Positions 33,774 through 44,561 of a stretch of 64,000 nucleotides of DNA are shown here, piece by piece. The DNA is from Myxococcales bacterium. GTDB lineage: Bacteria > Myxococcota_A > Polyangia > Polyangiales > GCA-016699535. The stretch covers positions 620,001 to 684,000 of the forward strand of contig JACKDX010000002.1 in the NCBI GenBank assembly GCA_020633325.1. The letters are read 5' to 3'. Each line of letters begins with the position of its first letter. Position 1 is the first letter of the stretch. Below the pieces are notes generated by a model. That model searched no databases and had not been told where the DNA came from. It was given only the letters and a program-made list of their open reading frames with translations. Position numbers and translations under genes: made by a program.

Positions 33774-33777
<4 letters not shown>
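33004..33777 (-). CDS. sdhB: Succinate dehydrogenase/fumarate reductase iron-sulfur subunit
   Basis: SdhB relays electrons from the flavoprotein to the membrane subunit in the TCA cycle and respiration. The N-terminal plant-ferredoxin domain has [15 protein letters not shown] and the distal Cys for the [2Fe-2S] cluster; the C-terminal domain has [12 protein letters not shown] and [12 protein letters not shown] for the [4Fe-4S] and [3Fe-4S] clusters. At 257 residues it fits the non-mitochondrial type that pairs with a one-subunit cytochrome b558. Its GTG overlaps the sdhA stop (GTGA). It is last in the sdhC-sdhA-sdhB operon. Confidence 0.96.
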
Positions 33778-35707
<1,930 letters not shown>

Positions 35708-35711
<4 letters not shown>

Positions 35712-36409
35712 GGCGAGGGCCTATCAGTGAGCGTGGCGGAAGTATCCGGCTCGATAACTCCGGCCATTACCATGACGGGAAACGAAACGTTGCCCGCGAC
35801 AATGAAGGTCACGAGCGCAATGGCGGCGAAACGGCGCGCTTGGTTATAGCGTGGATGGTTTGCGCCGAGGGTTTGAAGAAAGCTCCACGCACCATGGTAG
35901 AGGTGTAAGCCCAACGCGAGATTGCCAATCACGTAGATCAATGCGATCCACCACACACGAAAACCATAGACGATGTTGTTGTAAACGTGATGGGGATCGA
36001 AACGGTAGAGACCGGCAGTCTGGCCCAATGTGAGGTGGGCGAGGTGATAGACCACGAAGCACAAAACGATGATGCCGCTCCACCGCATGGTCCTGGCTGC
36101 GTAGGTGGTTGCTAGATATTCTTTCTGTTGATACTGGATCGGGCGCGCCCTGCGGGAAAGCGCCCAGAGGCGAAATGCTGCCGAGATATGTGCGCCTACG
36201 GCCCCCAGCAGGAGCAACCGGGTGCCCCATATGAGGGGAGGATGGGAATGCAGCCATGCGGCGTAGGCGTTGATTGCCTCCGGTCCCGCATAGAGCTTGA
36301 GGTTGCCGAGCAGGTGTCCGATGACGTAACCCAGTAGAATGACGCCGCTTATCGCCATTACAGTTTTTACGAAGACGGTGTTTTGTTTTAGCGCGATAGG
36401 CTGTGGCAT
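35708..36409 (-). CDS. sdhC: Succinate dehydrogenase cytochrome b558 subunit
   Basis: A 233-residue integral membrane protein with five predicted helices that anchors SdhAB and holds two b hemes. Candidate heme-ligand histidines lie in the helices [33 protein letters not shown] and [10 protein letters not shown]. The single-subunit form is the partner expected for the SdhA/SdhB types found here. The ATG at 36409 was chosen because the frame further 5' lies within the preceding gene on the same strand and has no membrane character. First gene of sdhCAB, 22 bp after the aminomutase gene. Confidence 0.93.
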
Positions 36410-36431
36410 GGCGTCTTGGGTCACGGGCCTT

Positions 36432-37553
36432 TTACTGTATAAATTCCGTAGGATCAATGTAATCCACGATTTCGCCGCGAAACGTGACCAAGGATGTCCT
36501 TCCCGGCGCCATGGCATGGACGTAATTGGGCAAGAGCGGCACTTTGCCCTTGCCGCCTGGGGTATCGACGATGAATTTCGGCAGAGCAATGCCGCTGAGC
36601 CGGCCTTGAAGCTGCCCCATGATGGATAGGCCTTTTGACAAGGGTGTCCGAAGGTGCCCAGTTCCTTTTACCGGGTCTGCTTGTAATAGGTAATAGGGTT
36701 TCACCCGCGTTTGCACCAGACCGCGAAAGAGGCGCTCCAGGGTTGCTGCATTGTCGTTGATGCCTCTCAAGAGCACAGTGTGATTCATCACCGGGATGCC
36801 GTGGTCCACCAACATCGCGCATGCGCGTTTGGATTCAGGGGTGAGCTCCTTCGGGTGGTTAAAATGGGTCATCAGCCAGGAAGCCGGGTGTTCGCGAAGC
36901 GCCAGGCAGAGCTCGGGTGTGATGCGCTGAGGCAGGGTCACGGGGGTGCGGGAGGCGACGCGCACATTGCCGAGACTCTCGATATCGCTGAGGGAATCGA
37001 TTAGCTGCCGGATGCGAGGGGTACTCATGATCAGCGGATCGCCGCCAGATAGGATGAGCTCCTGAATCTCGGGATGGGATTTCAGATACGCGAAGGCGGG
37101 CTCGAGTGCTTTTAAGGATAGTGTGCCCTCGCCGTGGCCAACCATACGTGAGCGGGTGCAAAACCGGCAGTAGACGCCGCACCGATCGGTGACAAGCAAG
37201 AGTGCGCGGTCGGGGTAACGCTGAACGAGGAAGGGAGCGACTTCGTGCGCGACCTCGCCGAGCGGATCGGAAAGATCACCAGGGATGGTAGATGACTCCC
37301 GCAAGGTCGGCACGCATTGCATGCGAATGGGACAGCGTGGATCTTTGGGATCGCACAAGGATAAATAGTAGGGGGTGATGGCGAGAGGCATGCCATGAGC
37401 AAGCGCATTCTGAACGCCACAACGCTCTTCAGCGCTCAGATCGAGATGCGACTCCAGGTCTTTCGACGTGCGAATCGTGTGCTGAGCCTGCCAACGCCAT
37501 TCGGCATCGGATGTATCTTCAGATGACAGAAAAGTGCGGGCGGGAGAAGTCAT
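36432..37553 (-). CDS. KamA-family radical SAM protein (lysine 2,3-aminomutase-like)
   Basis: A 373-residue radical SAM enzyme. The cluster motif CGVYCRFCTR lies near residue 130. The PLP/substrate region shows LLRGINDN near 270, QADPVKGTGHLRTP near 297, and VDTPGGKGKVPLLPNYV near 330 with the Asp and Lys that bind the substrate in lysine 2,3-aminomutase. These support beta-lysine formation. The C-terminal three-Cys zinc site of clostridial KamA is missing, so the protein may be closer to EpmB, which modifies elongation factor P, or to the short KamA homologues. The partner epmA is not in this window. It starts at ATG 37553; GTG at 37574 is possible. Confidence 0.85.
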   Translation of the reverse strand: MTSPARTFLSSEDTSDAEWRWQAQHTIRTSKDLESHLDLSAEERCGVQNALAHGMPLAITPYYLSLCDPKDPRCPIRMQCVPTLRESSTIPGDLSDPLGEVAHEVAPFLVQRYPDRALLLVTDRCGVYCRFCTRSRMVGHGEGTLSLKALEPAFAYLKSHPEIQELILSGGDPLIMSTPRIRQLIDSLSDIESLGNVRVASRTPVTLPQRITPELCLALREHPASWLMTHFNHPKELTPESKRACAMLVDHGIPVMNHTVLLRGINDNAATLERLFRGLVQTRVKPYYLLQADPVKGTGHLRTPLSKGLSIMGQLQGRLSGIALPKFIVDTPGGKGKVPLLPNYVHAMAPGRTSLVTFRGEIVDYIDPTEFIQ

Positions 37554-37561
37554 GTGACGCG

Positions 37562-37590
37562 TTGACAATACCATGCATTAAAAATAGACA
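37562..37590 (+). promoter_or_regulatory. Possible promoter of the orphan adenine methyltransferase gene
   Basis: TTGACA at 37562-37567, a perfect -35, is followed after 17 bp by TAGACA at 37585-37590, a weak -10. The GTG start is at 37612. The element lies in the 58-bp divergent gap between the aminomutase and methyltransferase genes. Confidence 0.35.
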
Positions 37591-37611
37591 CAGAACCACG
37601 GTCGCGCCGCA

Positions 37612-38628
37612 GTGATAAAGTATATTGGATCCAAAAGACTGCTGCTCGGCCAGATCCTCGAATCGGTTCAAAGTTTTGGGCACGTCAGACGCGTAGCGGA
37701 CCTGTTTTCGGGTACGGCCAGGGTCGCTCACGCCATGAAGCGTGCCGGATATGAGGTGATTGCTAATGATCATAATGCTTACGCACACACGTTGGGCCAG
37801 TGCTATGTGCAAGCCGATCGGAAGCGAATCTACAGCGATGCCAAAAGGCTGATCGCGGAGCTTTCCAAGCTTCCAGCCAGGCCGGGATACTTCACAGAGA
37901 CGTTTTGTGAGAAATCTCGATTTTTTCATCCCAAAAATGGTGCACGGATCGACGCGATTCGCGAGGCGCTCGAGACCAAGGGACTTGAGCCGGAGCTTTT
38001 CGCGGTGCTGCTCGTCTCGCTTATGGAAGCTGCAGACCGCGTTGATTCAACGACGGGTGTCCAGATGGCATATCTGAAGCAATGGGCGAAGAGGGCCCAT
38101 AATGAACTCGAACTTCGTATGCCGGATGTGCTCCCGGGTGATGGCGAAGCCTGGGGGCTCGATGTGCTCGAGGCCGCGAAAAAATTGGCTGAAAGGGATA
38201 TTGATGTGGTGTATCTCGATCCGCCGTATAACCAACACAGCTATCTCGGCAACTACCATGTATGGGAAAGTTTGGTACGTTGGGACAAGCCCGAGGTGTA
38301 TGGCAAGGCGTGCAAGCGGGTGGATTGCCGCAGCTACAAGAATCGGTTTAACTCGAAGCGGAAACTCTCAGATGCCCTCACGGAGGTGGTTTCCACGTTA
38401 CGCGCCCGGCACCTGATCGTATCTTTTAATAATGAAGGGTATCTCAGCCGGGACGATATGCTAACGATACTCGGCGCGTATGGCCACGTGCGGGTCGTGG
38501 AACTCGATTTCAAGCGTTATGTAGGCGCACAGATTGGCATTTACAGCCCAAAAGGGCAAAAGGTGGGTCGTGTCAGCCACCTCCGCAACGTAGAATATCT
38601 GTTTTTGGGGTCGCAAAAGCATGCGTGA
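37612..38628 (+). CDS. Orphan D12-class N6-adenine DNA methyltransferase
   Basis: A 338-residue protein of the Dam-like D12 class. SAM-binding motifs are MIKYIGSKRLLL at the N-terminus and VADLFSGTARVAHAMKRAGY near residue 30; the catalytic motif DPPYNQHSYLGNYH near residue 203 has the DPPY core that flips and methylates adenine. The start is GTG. No endonuclease or specificity gene is adjacent, so it is a solitary methyltransferase, with a possible role in gene control or protection against restriction. Recognition site is not predictable from the sequence. The 3' end is 40 bp before the aminotransferase start; the two may be co-transcribed. Confidence 0.88.
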   Translation: MIKYIGSKRLLLGQILESVQSFGHVRRVADLFSGTARVAHAMKRAGYEVIANDHNAYAHTLGQCYVQADRKRIYSDAKRLIAELSKLPARPGYFTETFCEKSRFFHPKNGARIDAIREALETKGLEPELFAVLLVSLMEAADRVDSTTGVQMAYLKQWAKRAHNELELRMPDVLPGDGEAWGLDVLEAAKKLAERDIDVVYLDPPYNQHSYLGNYHVWESLVRWDKPEVYGKACKRVDCRSYKNRFNSKRKLSDALTEVVSTLRARHLIVSFNNEGYLSRDDMLTILGAYGHVRVVELDFKRYVGAQIGIYSPKGQKVGRVSHLRNVEYLFLGSQKHA

Positions 38629-38668
38629 AGTCTGGACCGTAGAGAGGGAGGGTGGCACAAGGATCACG

Positions 38669-39919
38669 ATGGGAAAAAACGCGATCACCAGGCCGCCCAG
38701 CGCGTTTCGACGGGTGCCCCGGACAGGGGTGATCTACGTCACAGCAGAAGCGGAGCGTCGGGGATTTAGTCCCGAGGATCCCGACTGGTGCAATCTGGGG
38801 CAGGGGCAGCCGGAGACCGGGCCATTACCTGGGGCGCCGTCAAGAGTAGAGAACATTCCGGTGGGACTCGATCAGGATTACGCACCGGTCGGGGGTCTCT
38901 GGGAGCTACGCGAGGCCGTCGCTCAAATGTACAACCAACTTTACCGAAAGGGTAAAGCGTCTCAGTACACGGCGGAGAATGTGGCGATTTGCGGTGGCGG
39001 CAGGGTGGGGTTGATGCGTGTGGCGGCATCCATCGCGCCCGTGCATCTGGGACACTTCCTGCCCGATTACACGGCGTACGCCGAAGTGCTGGATATTTTT
39101 CGTCGATTTAATCCGATACCGATTTTGCTTGAGCCCGAGCGCGCGTACGCGTTCAGCACCGAGAACCTTGCACACGAGATTCAAGGTCGGGGCTTGGGGG
39201 CGCTGCTCTTGAGCAATCCCTGCAATCCCACTGGTAAAGTCGTGCACGGTGAAGAGCTTCGCGAATGGGTGACTGTTTCAAGGGATCTCAACTGCACACT
39301 CATTCTCGATGAGTTTTACTCACATTACATCTGGGTCGGCGAGAGAGAAACCGTAAGCGCCGCTGAGCATGTCGAAGACGTGGAAAGGGATCCCGTGGTC
39401 ATTCTCGATGGCCTCACGAAGAATTGGCGTTATCCTGGCTGGAGGGTGACCTGGATTCTTGGACCCAGAGAAATCATTGAAGGGTCTATAAGTGCCGGTT
39501 CGTTTTTAGACGGGGGCGGCTCGAGACCCATGCAGCGGGCTGCGTTTGATTTGATCAACGTCGAGCACGCCATAAAAGAGACGCGTGCGATCCGTGATGC
39601 TTTCTTGCCTAAGCGCAATCGGATGATCGAAGGCTTACGTGCTCTGGGGATCCAGCCAGACCTTGAGCCCCAGGGAACGTTTTATGTATGGGGAGATCTA
39701 TCGCAGGTCCCAGAATCGATGCGGGATGGTCAAATGTTTTTTGAAAAGGCTCTGGAAAAGAAAGTCATTGTTGTGCCCGGCGAGTTTTTCGACGTCGATC
39801 CAGGGCGCAAGCGGATGGGAAGGCCGTCGCGTTTCCGTCATCATGCACGGTTCTCGTTCGGTCCAGGCATAGACGTCATCGAGCGGGCGCTTTCGCGCTT
39901 AGCCGAGTTGATCGGCTAG
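38669..39919 (+). CDS. Class I/II PLP-dependent aminotransferase
   Basis: A 416-residue fold-type I aminotransferase. Conserved elements in order are GLDQDYAPVGGLWELREAV near residue 72, SNPCNPTGKV with the Asn near 195, ILDEFYSHYIW with Asp and Tyr near 228, the PLP lysine in DGLTKNWRYPGWR near 264, and the C-terminal carboxylate-binding Arg in ARFSFG near 395. The specificity cannot be read from the sequence. I chose ATG 38669, 6 bp after an AAGGA run; the frame is open from 38621 inside the methyltransferase gene. Its last 21 bp overlap the SMUG1 gene on the other strand. Confidence 0.87.
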   Translation: MGKNAITRPPSAFRRVPRTGVIYVTAEAERRGFSPEDPDWCNLGQGQPETGPLPGAPSRVENIPVGLDQDYAPVGGLWELREAVAQMYNQLYRKGKASQYTAENVAICGGGRVGLMRVAASIAPVHLGHFLPDYTAYAEVLDIFRRFNPIPILLEPERAYAFSTENLAHEIQGRGLGALLLSNPCNPTGKVVHGEELREWVTVSRDLNCTLILDEFYSHYIWVGERETVSAAEHVEDVERDPVVILDGLTKNWRYPGWRVTWILGPREIIEGSISAGSFLDGGGSRPMQRAAFDLINVEHAIKETRAIRDAFLPKRNRMIEGLRALGIQPDLEPQGTFYVWGDLSQVPESMRDGQMFFEKALEKKVIVVPGEFFDVDPGRKRMGRPSRFRHHARFSFGPGIDVIERALSRLAELIG

Positions 39920-40606
39920 TTGCTGGTCAACGGTTTGCGCCCAATTAGCATTCGCCAAGGGGCTTGCGGGGCTTGGATGAAGGATGCGCCCGACTTTGAT
40001 GTCGATTCCTTTGAGGGCCTGGAGCGCCCGTGTTTCGGCGAACGCGCCGATGCCAATAACATGCGCCGGTGCAAGTGCCCTGACCGTGCTCGCGAGCGCG
40101 TGATCGCAGCATTCAAATAGCGCGCGCTTGCTGGCTTGGGTGAGTTTGTCGGGAGTAAGGTTTTTCCCCGATTCTTCCATGAACGCCAGCGGGCAATAGT
40201 TGTGCACAAAATAGTGCTCAAAGAAACGTTCTGGGGTACCGAAACGCGCCTTTGCCCAGCCCCAAAGACGCGTGCCGCTGACTTCAGAGCGCGTGCAGGA
40301 GAATCCCGTCACGGGTCGCTTCGGATGGATGCGCTGCGGAGAATGCACTTGTTCGTCGATGCCAAGCCAATTCTTGACCATCGATACATCGCCAAAAGGG
40401 ATACCCGTTTGCACCATGCCCCAGGGTCCGGGGTTCATGCCGACGAGAACGACGCGTTTGCGGCCTGTGCCATATTTTCGCAGGTACTCCGCATGGGGCG
40501 TCATGGCATAGCGCAAGGGGTTGTAAATGCACGCGATGGCTGGCTCCTCAAAGGACAGTGCATCGACCGCGTCTGAAAGTGCGTTGGCAATGTCAAGCAG
40601 AACCAT
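39899..40606 (-). CDS. SMUG1-type uracil-DNA glycosylase
   Basis: Single-strand-selective monofunctional uracil-DNA glycosylases remove uracil and some oxidised pyrimidines. The 235-residue protein shows SMUG1 features: NPLRYAMTPHAEYLRKYG near residue 29, the catalytic motif GMNPGPWGMVQTGIPFG near residue 56, FVHNYCPLAFM near 133 and the second active-site motif HPSPASPLANANW near 210. SMUG1 is best known from animals but also occurs in some bacteria. Its start overlaps the glycosyltransferase gene by 14 bp, making it last of a three-gene unit. Confidence 0.9.
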   Translation of the reverse strand: MVLLDIANALSDAVDALSFEEPAIACIYNPLRYAMTPHAEYLRKYGTGRKRVVLVGMNPGPWGMVQTGIPFGDVSMVKNWLGIDEQVHSPQRIHPKRPVTGFSCTRSEVSGTRLWGWAKARFGTPERFFEHYFVHNYCPLAFMEESGKNLTPDKLTQASKRALFECCDHALASTVRALAPAHVIGIGAFAETRALQALKGIDIKVGRILHPSPASPLANANWAQTVDQQLADQLG

Positions 40607-41756
40607 GGGCCAATCCAGTCAACGGGCTTAGTTCGTGTTCTTGGCGTTCCAAGGCGTTGCAAAGTTCAACTACACTCGGCTCCTCTTTTGACGATCGCGC
40701 TTTTACAAAAACGGCATCAGAGCAAGCTTGACGGAAGCCAATCGACGGGAGGCTCTGATCGCGCAAGCGGTGAATCCACTTAAGCGTCTGAAAGGCATCG
40801 AAAGACACATGTGTCCGGGGATCGTTGCCCAGCGCTTCCAGATGCTCACGGAGCTTCGTGAATATCATCGGATGATACACGAGAGGCTCGTCGGGGCGAT
40901 GGCGGAGCCGTCCCACCGCCGGGCCGGTCCCGAAAGGCACGCGGTCTGAGTCACGCCCGCTGAGGGTCAGCGGAGGTCCAGATAAGCGGAGAATTCGCCC
41001 CACTTTCGCAAGCTTATTAAGCATATAATAATCCTCTCCTGCCTCTCGTTTGGGGAACCCCCGGACCTTGGTATAATGCGAGCGCGAAATGATAAGCGTG
41101 CTGCCAATGGTGTGGTGGGCATAGGGTGAGCCGGCATACGCCAACCCCAGCACCAAATAGCGCAGGCTGACCTCGTATCGCAGCGACGTTTCAGTGTTGT
41201 GTCGGAACGGATAATACGCGGCAGCAACGTCAGGCATCCGGGAGACAGATTGGACAAAGTAGTCTGGGTGCAACTGAACGTCAGCGTCGGTACAATGGAT
41301 CCAGTTGGCATTTAGCTTTCCCAGCGCTCCCAGCGCCACAGCCAGGTCGCAGCCGATTTTGCGCGCCAGGCCAACGCTTTCTTTCGCGGGCAGCAACCAG
41401 GGCACTTTGGAGTGCTCGATGAGTAGGAGCGAGCCCACGGGAGTTTGAAACAGGGTGCATGGCGGCGCGTTTGCTATGGTCTCGAACGAGGGGAACGCAG
41501 CGCGGAGGCTCTCTAAGGTGAGCTGGTTTGCCCGAAGCTGTTCTATCGAGGCAAGGCTTGAGGCATTGAGCACCACTATGACGAGCGTCGAGGAACGCGT
41601 ATCAATGGGCAGCGAACTGAGGGCGGCAAGGAGGCCGTTCCCTTCAGAGAAACAGGGAATGACAATGACGTGGTCGAAACAGCCGGGCAAACGAGAAGCA
41701 AACTTGATGCTGGGTTCGGCGTAGCTGGCGAGATATTTTCGCGTCGCTTTGTCCAT
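40593..41756 (-). CDS. Family 2-type glycosyltransferase
   Basis: A 387-residue protein. The N-terminal GT-A fold begins at HVIVIPCFSEGNGLLAALSS (near residue 29), and the metal-binding DxD-type motif is CTDADVQLHPDYF near 170. The segment ending GEDYYMLNKLAKVGRI near 250 is the usual acceptor/catalytic region. No membrane helix is present. Donor and acceptor are unknown. The ATG at 41756 follows the miaE stop by 5 bp; longer frames overlap miaE and were rejected. A link of this gene to tRNA modification or DNA repair is not evident from its neighbours. Confidence 0.75.
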   Translation of the reverse strand: MDKATRKYLASYAEPSIKFASRLPGCFDHVIVIPCFSEGNGLLAALSSLPIDTRSSTLVIVVLNASSLASIEQLRANQLTLESLRAAFPSFETIANAPPCTLFQTPVGSLLLIEHSKVPWLLPAKESVGLARKIGCDLAVALGALGKLNANWIHCTDADVQLHPDYFVQSVSRMPDVAAAYYPFRHNTETSLRYEVSLRYLVLGLAYAGSPYAHHTIGSTLIISRSHYTKVRGFPKREAGEDYYMLNKLAKVGRILRLSGPPLTLSGRDSDRVPFGTGPAVGRLRHRPDEPLVYHPMIFTKLREHLEALGNDPRTHVSFDAFQTLKWIHRLRDQSLPSIGFRQACSDAVFVKARSSKEEPSVVELCNALERQEHELSPLTGLAHGSA

Positions 41757-41761
41757 AGATG

Positions 41762-42331
41762 CTAGTGCACTCGTGCTCTCAATGGACAACTCAGCATGAT
41801 GTCGCTTTCTTTTGCCAAGAGCTCTTCTTGCCGCGCCGAGACCTCGGGAGCGGGATAGTAGCAACGGGCCAACCGCACAAAAAGACCCGCGTGGCGGGCT
41901 TCGGAACGCGTGATGTCCAGGTAGAAAGTCTTAAGATCGCCTGGGGGTAAGGCGGCTGCCAGTAGCCCGAAGCGTTCACAACCTCGGGCTTCGATAATTC
42001 CCGCGATCAGGAGCCGATCGAGCAGGCATTCAGGCTGCTGCGGCCGACCTAGTGCGCGAAGGGCTCGCACGTACCGGTCGCGTTCATCCGTCCGGAGGAT
42101 GAGGCGCCGCTCACTGAGGAGCTCATAAACCTGCGCGAAATGGAGCAACTCTTCTTGGGCCAAGGCGATCATCGCAGCGACCAGTTCGGTACGGTCAGGA
42201 AAGTGAGACAGCAATGAAAGGGCGGTCGCCGACGCCTTCCGTTCGGCCGATGCGTGGTCCAACAGAAAGGTATTCATATCGGCCATGACCGTTGTTGCCC
42301 AGGCGTCGGGCGTGGCAGCATGTAAGCGCAT
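41762..42331 (-). CDS. miaE: tRNA 2-(methylthio)-N6-isopentenyladenosine(37) hydroxylase
   Basis: MiaE is a non-heme di-iron monooxygenase that hydroxylates the isopentenyl group of ms2i6A37 in tRNA. Iron ligands are expected in DHASAERKASATA (near residue 25), AQEELLHFAQV (ExxH, near 58), EARGCERFG (near 113) and SEARHAGLF (ExxH, near 145). The 189-residue length is shorter than the ~250-residue enterobacterial enzyme but common in other phyla. A TTG at 42355 is an alternative start. First gene of the minus-strand unit miaE-glycosyltransferase-SMUG1, divergent from the PilZ gene. Confidence 0.85.
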   Translation of the reverse strand: MRLHAATPDAWATTVMADMNTFLLDHASAERKASATALSLLSHFPDRTELVAAMIALAQEELLHFAQVYELLSERRLILRTDERDRYVRALRALGRPQQPECLLDRLLIAGIIEARGCERFGLLAAALPPGDLKTFYLDITRSEARHAGLFVRLARCYYPAPEVSARQEELLAKESDIMLSCPLRARVH

Positions 42332-42424
42332 GAGGGGAGTGTTACCCGAGCCCAAGGATTATTTCCATGCTTGGGGAGAGCTTGTCCAATTGCGCCACTT
42401 CATAGGTTGAGATACATTCAGAAG

Positions 42425-42787
42425 GTGCAAGATCGCCGAAAGATGGACCGACACCGGGCATATTTCCCCATCGCGGTGGATTCTCAAGATCGCAAAGATC
42501 GGATTGCCATGAGCCGCAACGCCAGTGCGCGGGGTGTGCTGCTTGGAAGCCCCAGTCGGTTTGATATAGGCGAGCGTTTGGTCATGACCTTTCGCATTAT
42601 GCCTGCCGGCCCGATGTATGCGGGCGTCGCTGGCAAAGTGGTTCGAGTGGATGAGGCTGCCAACGCCGAAGATCCCATGTGGCGGCACGTCATGGCGATT
42701 GAGTTTGAACGCCCCCTTGACGAAGAGGTGATCGAGGCGCTGCGCACCGCCGCCGAGCACACGGTCTACCTCGACTTCGACAATTAA
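42425..42787 (+). CDS. PilZ-domain protein
   Basis: A ~120-residue single-domain PilZ protein, the common receptor fold for cyclic di-GMP. The basic N-terminal motif QDRRKMDRHRAYFPIAVD resembles RxxxR, and NASARGVLLGS near residue 33 corresponds to the second motif (D/NxSxxG). The start is uncertain: GTG 42425 keeps the full Arg motif, while ATG 42443 would cut part of it. Monocistronic, convergent with the NlpC/P60 gene. Confidence 0.75.
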   Translation: MQDRRKMDRHRAYFPIAVDSQDRKDRIAMSRNASARGVLLGSPSRFDIGERLVMTFRIMPAGPMYAGVAGKVVRVDEAANAEDPMWRHVMAIEFERPLDEEVIEALRTAAEHTVYLDFDN

Positions 42788-42868
42788 TGTAGATTTGCCA
42801 TTGAGCTACTCCCTGTTTTTGGACTATCGCGTGTGGACGACCCCTGCTGTCGCTTCAGCACAGACCGC

Positions 42869-44098
42869 CTATCGCGCTTGGGTAAGTAATGAATGGTTAT
42901 TTCCCAACGTGGATATACGGTCGACGCGGCCCAAAAAGGATCCGGTTTGGGTGCCTGCGCCGAGCGACAGTGTGCTCACGGTGACGCGATGCACTTGCCG
43001 ACGGGTCTCCCTGCAAAAGGTAGGGCGGCAACTCTCTGCGTACTCGGTGAAGGCGTGAATCATCATGGGGATGTTTCGGTGGTCGCGTCCTAAATAAATC
43101 CCTATGTGCCCGGGCATATGCAGGAGCACGATGCCGTGGCGTTGAGCGTGATCGATCATGATCAAGCGCTCTCGGTGCGTGGCATCGCGGGGTACTTCGA
43201 TGACATAGGGTGCTGCGCGCGCTTGCTGCCCGCTGTGCCTCGGTAGCATCAAACCGAACGAGCGAAACACCTCCATCACAAACCTTGAGCAGTCGAGGCC
43301 ACCGTTCTCGCCGCCCCAACCGTACGGTTGGTTCAGTAACTCAAACGCACGTGCAATCACGCGGCGTCTACTCAGCGATCGCGTTGGCCACTCAGCCGGG
43401 GAAAGCAAGTCACTAGGGCCAGGAGGGGAAACGGGAACATCGGAAGCTATCCATCCCATCACATAGTGAGTGCGCGCAAGCTGCATGCCGTTCGACCATC
43501 GTTCAAGAGTCTGAAGCGTCTCGTTCCGCCGTGCAGTGCTACACAGGTTGCGATTGAGCTTTAGCGGGTCCTTCGCCCGAATCACACGGTAAGGCACCGG
43601 TCCGCAATAGATCGCGATTTCGGTCTGAGCGACGAAAAGCGAAGGGTTCAAAGAAGCGCTCTCTTCAGTGGAAAGCCCGCCCGAGTCGAGTATCTTCTGC
43701 TGTCTGTCGCTGAGCTGATACTCCCCCGAAGCAAGCGCCTGCCTTAGATACGTCAAACGCCGCTTGACCGCGGTATTGATGGCGTCGCGATCAACATGTT
43801 CAAGATCAAAGATGGGAACGCCGTTATGGGGATCCATCCACCGCGCATTGAGATCTCTTAGGTCTTGTTGGTCGAGCCACACCCGGTCGGCGTCCCTGCT
43901 GCGCGAGATCCAGTATTGAGGGGTCAGATGAGCCGCCGAAACGCCTGGCAAAAGCAATGGCGCGACCGACCGTTCTGGGCAGGACATGCGCACCATAGGC
44001 CTGGGCGATCCTGCGCACTGACAAAGACCGAGGAGCAGAAAGCCGCATGCGATATAGCTGCTTCCTCCCAGGCCCTTTGGTGGAAATACCATTTTCAT
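42869..44098 (-). CDS. NlpC/P60-family peptidase lipoprotein with N-terminal SH3-like region
   Basis: A 409-residue protein with a lipoprotein-type signal ending LGLCQC near residue 23. The C-terminal NlpC/P60 domain has the catalytic Cys in YGWGGENGGLDCSRF (near residue 270), the His in PGHIGIYLG and the third residue in MIHAF. Such enzymes cut D-Glu-meso-DAP bonds or act as amidases in the periplasm. The middle region contains segments like the SH3 repeats of NlpC proteins. The start ATG 44098 is only 21 bp from the divergent FHA start, so promoters must overlap coding sequence; an ATG at 44119 would remove the gap altogether. Confidence 0.85.
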   Translation of the reverse strand: MKMVFPPKGLGGSSYIACGFLLLGLCQCAGSPRPMVRMSCPERSVAPLLLPGVSAAHLTPQYWISRSRDADRVWLDQQDLRDLNARWMDPHNGVPIFDLEHVDRDAINTAVKRRLTYLRQALASGEYQLSDRQQKILDSGGLSTEESASLNPSLFVAQTEIAIYCGPVPYRVIRAKDPLKLNRNLCSTARRNETLQTLERWSNGMQLARTHYVMGWIASDVPVSPPGPSDLLSPAEWPTRSLSRRRVIARAFELLNQPYGWGGENGGLDCSRFVMEVFRSFGLMLPRHSGQQARAAPYVIEVPRDATHRERLIMIDHAQRHGIVLLHMPGHIGIYLGRDHRNIPMMIHAFTEYAESCRPTFCRETRRQVHRVTVSTLSLGAGTQTGSFLGRVDRISTLGNNHSLLTQAR

Positions 44099-44119
44099 GT
44101 ATGATGTTGAGTCTGTCAT

Positions 44120-44551
44120 ATGCCCGGCTATCGCGTCATTGTGCAAGACTTAAATTACCTGGTTCCACCGGGGGAAACACTCATCGGCCGAAGTGATGCG
44201 TGCGGCATCGTTGTCAAACATAACTCCGTGTCTCGCCTGCACGCTGCTTTGCGTCTGACGGATGGCGGACTGTTGATCGAGGATCTCGGCAGCCGCAACG
44301 GTACCGCCGTCAATGGCAAGCGCATCCAAGGAGCGGTTTTGGTAATGCCGGGCGATGTCGTTATTTTAGGTCAGATGGTCGTGGACGTGGTCGAGGGTGA
44401 TCCGTCGATGCGCTCGATTGCTCCCGCGCGGAACACCATTCCGCAGGACACTCTGGACGAGGAGCCCAGCACGGAGAAGGTGACGGCTAGCGCGATCCGT
44501 CAAGTGCTCGCCGAGCTTGATAAGAAACGCAATCCTCCCTCTAGCGGTTAG
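44120..44551 (+). CDS. FHA-domain protein
   Basis: A 143-residue protein with a forkhead-associated domain over residues ~5-95. Phosphothreonine-binding motifs are intact: LIGRSDAC near residue 21, NSVSRLHAAL near 35, and DLGSRNGTAVNG near 55. The remaining 45 residues are polar and probably unstructured. FHA domains read Thr phosphorylation from Ser/Thr kinases. Neither kinase nor phosphatase is nearby. It is divergent from the NlpC/P60 gene with a 21-bp gap and has no visible ribosome site. Confidence 0.88.
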   Translation: MPGYRVIVQDLNYLVPPGETLIGRSDACGIVVKHNSVSRLHAALRLTDGGLLIEDLGSRNGTAVNGKRIQGAVLVMPGDVVILGQMVVDVVEGDPSMRSIAPARNTIPQDTLDEEPSTEKVTASAIRQVLAELDKKRNPPSSG

Positions 44552-44561
44552 TCTAAGCCAT

